From assembly GCA_947380915.1 (NCBI GenBank), contig CANCSY010000162.1, positions 1-7,074 on the forward strand: 7,074 bases of DNA, in the 5' to 3' direction. Positions 5,815 through 7,074 of this stretch are shown piece by piece (positions within the stretch are counted from its first letter, which is position 1; the number at the start of each line of letters is the position of its first letter). The notes below the pieces were generated by a model that was not told the DNA's origin, searched no databases, and saw only the letters and a program-made list of their open reading frames with translations. A program made the translations under genes and the position numbers. This DNA comes from Beijerinckiaceae bacterium. GTDB lineage: Bacteria; Pseudomonadota; Alphaproteobacteria; Rhizobiales; Beijerinckiaceae.

Positions 5815-7074
5815 ATGCGCCTGACGCCCACAGGCGACGCCCTGTTTTATGGCGATAACCTCGATGTGCTGCGCAACCACATCGAGGATGCGAGCGTGGA
5901 TCTGATCTATCTCGATCCGCCCTTCAATTCGAACGCCAAGTACAATGTGCTTTTCAAATCGCCGGACGGCAAGCAGAGCCAGTCGCAGATCGAGGCTTTC
6001 GAGGACACCTGGCACTGGACCGATGCGGCGGAGGCGGCCTTTGACGATGTGATGCAGTCCGGCCATTCGGACGCCGCCGAAATGCTGCGCGCCATGCGGG
6101 CCATGCTGAAGGAAAACGACATGATGGCCTATCTGGCCATGATGGCGGTGCGATTGATCGAACTGCATCGGGTGCTGAAACCCACAGGCTCGCTTTATTT
6201 GCACTGCGACCCCACGGCGAGCCATTATTTGAAAATTTTGTTGGATGCGGTGTTTGGACTTGGGGCATTGCGCAATGAGGTTATCTGGCAACGAACAAAT
6301 TCAAAAAGTCATGCCTTTACGAGGTTTTCTTCCTCGCATGATGTAATTCTATGGGCTGCGAAATCTTCTGAAGTGATTTGGAACGCAGGCTTCACTCAGC
6401 ATTCCGAAACATACGTCAAGTCGCATTACAGCAATATAGAACCGGAAACCGGTCGACGCTTCACGCTTGGCGACACGTTAAATCCAAATCCGAATAGACC
6501 GAACCTCACATATGAGTGGAACGGCCATGTGCGTGTGTGGCGTTGGACTAAAGATCGTATGCAACAAATGCATGATATTGGCCGACTTGTTTACACAAGT
6601 TCAGGCATGCCGCGCTTCAAGCGTTATCTTGACGAAATGCCGGGAGTTCCAATCACAGACGTTTGGACCGACATCCCGCCCATCAACTCGCAAGCCGCCG
6701 AACGCCTCGGCTACCCCACCCAAAAACCCGTCGCCCTGCTGGAGCGCATCCTGAAAGCGTCCTCCAATGAGGGCGATGTGGTGCTTGATCCCTTTTGCGG
6801 CTGCGGCACCACCATTCATGCCGCCGAAAAACTCAATCGCCAGTGGATCGGCATCGACGTCACCCATCTGGCCATCGGCCTCATCCGCGACCGTTTGCGC
6901 GACGCTTTTCCGCAGGCGGATTTCGACATTTACGGCGTGCCGCGCGATCTGGCCGCCGCGCGGGAGCTGGCCGCCAATGACAAGCACGAAGTCCAGCTCT
7001 GGACCCTCTCCCTCATCAACGCCCAGCCCTTCAAGGGCGGTCGCAAGGGCGCCGATGGCGGGGTCGATGGTTAC
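5815..7074 (+). CDS. Beta-class N6-adenine/N4-cytosine DNA methyltransferase, probably fused to a nuclease-like C-terminal domain (3' end beyond window)
   Basis: The frame is open for 420 codons to the window edge. It transfers a methyl group from AdoMet to an exocyclic amino group of adenine or cytosine in a specific DNA site. Motif IV (DPPF, 34-37, within YLDPPFN) precedes the AdoMet-binding motif I (DPFCGCGTT, 325-333), the beta-class order, with GSLYLHCD (125-132), YPTQKPVALLERIL (300-313) and IGID (345-348) also in place. The recognition region should be about 142-282. That stretch (6241-6660) is about 47% GC by hand count, while flanking lines reach 67-68%, so the gene looks mosaic. After motif I the chain continues past the usual methyltransferase end into KGGRKGADGGVDGY, a GxDxGxDG pattern that I recall from methyltransferases carrying a C-terminal PD-(D/E)XK/Mrr-like domain. 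An in-frame stop at 5770-5772 limits the start to TTG 5800 or ATG 5815; no clear SD precedes either. The specificity cannot be read. Confidence 0.92.
   Translation, partial: MRLTPTGDALFYGDNLDVLRNHIEDASVDLIYLDPPFNSNAKYNVLFKSPDGKQSQSQIEAFEDTWHWTDAAEAAFDDVMQSGHSDAAEMLRAMRAMLKENDMMAYLAMMAVRLIELHRVLKPTGSLYLHCDPTASHYLKILLDAVFGLGALRNEVIWQRTNSKSHAFTRFSSSHDVILWAAKSSEVIWNAGFTQHSETYVKSHYSNIEPETGRRFTLGDTLNPNPNRPNLTYEWNGHVRVWRWTKDRMQQMHDIGRLVYTSSGMPRFKRYLDEMPGVPITDVWTDIPPINSQAAERLGYPTQKPVALLERILKASSNEGDVVLDPFCGCGTTIHAAEKLNRQWIGIDVTHLAIGLIRDRLRDAFPQADFDIYGVPRDLAAARELAANDKHEVQLWTLSLINAQPFKGGRKGADGGVDGY

Noticed and set aside
5792..5824. Ten-codon frame from ATG 5792 overlapping the methyltransferase start
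   Set aside because: It has no ribosome-binding site and no recognisable product; it is most likely chance.
4875..5831. 318-codon minus-strand frame across the TA genes and the repeat
   Set aside because: It lies opposite two well-supported genes and its start region runs through the repeat, giving VGSRHS-like sequence typical of translated GGCAGTC repeats rather than a protein.
5482..6291. 269-codon minus-strand frame over the antitoxin end and methyltransferase start
   Set aside because: It is antisense to the antitoxin and to the conserved motif IV half of the methyltransferase, and it passes through the hairpin repeat.
6512..6754. Separate small plus-strand frame inside the methyltransferase
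   Set aside because: It is an out-of-frame shadow. The methyltransferase frame continues without a stop through this stretch and resumes with motif I.

Overview
The window reads as part of a high-GC Gram-negative chromosome, most likely a proteobacterium and probably an alphaproteobacterium. The evidence is GC-rich codon use, an osmoregulated periplasmic glucan (OPG) operon, which only makes sense in a cell with a periplasm, and the style of the GlmU sequence. Genus cannot be fixed from the sequence alone.

Layout, left to right. (1) Positions 1-818, minus strand: the 5' part of glmU, the bifunctional enzyme that makes UDP-GlcNAc for peptidoglycan and LPS. It runs off the left edge. (2) Positions 819-997: a divergent intergenic region with a possible 8-codon leader ORF. 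(3) Positions 998-4758, plus strand: a two-gene OPG operon. An OpgG/OpgD-family periplasmic protein with a Tat-like signal overlaps by 13 bp the membrane glucosyltransferase OpgH. OpgH would make the beta-glucan backbone from UDP-glucose and pass it to the periplasm, where OpgG/D processes it. (4) Positions 4768-5720: an accessory cassette. A near-perfect sigma70-type promoter carrying an 11-bp dyad drives a HigB-2-like toxin followed by a HigA-2-like Xre antitoxin. Copies of a 43-bp intergenic repeat (one mismatch) flank the pair. The right copy is the left arm of a long imperfect hairpin that ends in TTTT. (5) Positions 5731-7074: a promoter candidate, a 23-bp imperfect dyad, and the first 420 codons of a beta-class N6-adenine/N4-cytosine DNA methyltransferase. 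Its middle (target-recognition) part is clearly AT-richer than its ends, and its C-terminus enters what looks like a fused nuclease-type domain before the window ends.

The left two-thirds is ordinary housekeeping and envelope biosynthesis. The right third is accessory DNA (toxin-antitoxin plus a modification or restriction-modification gene), bounded by dispersed repeats placed just after stop codons. I see no wholly new system. The parts most worth following are the repeat-bounded TA cassette, its promoter and operator architecture, the mosaic methyltransferase and its likely fused endonuclease.
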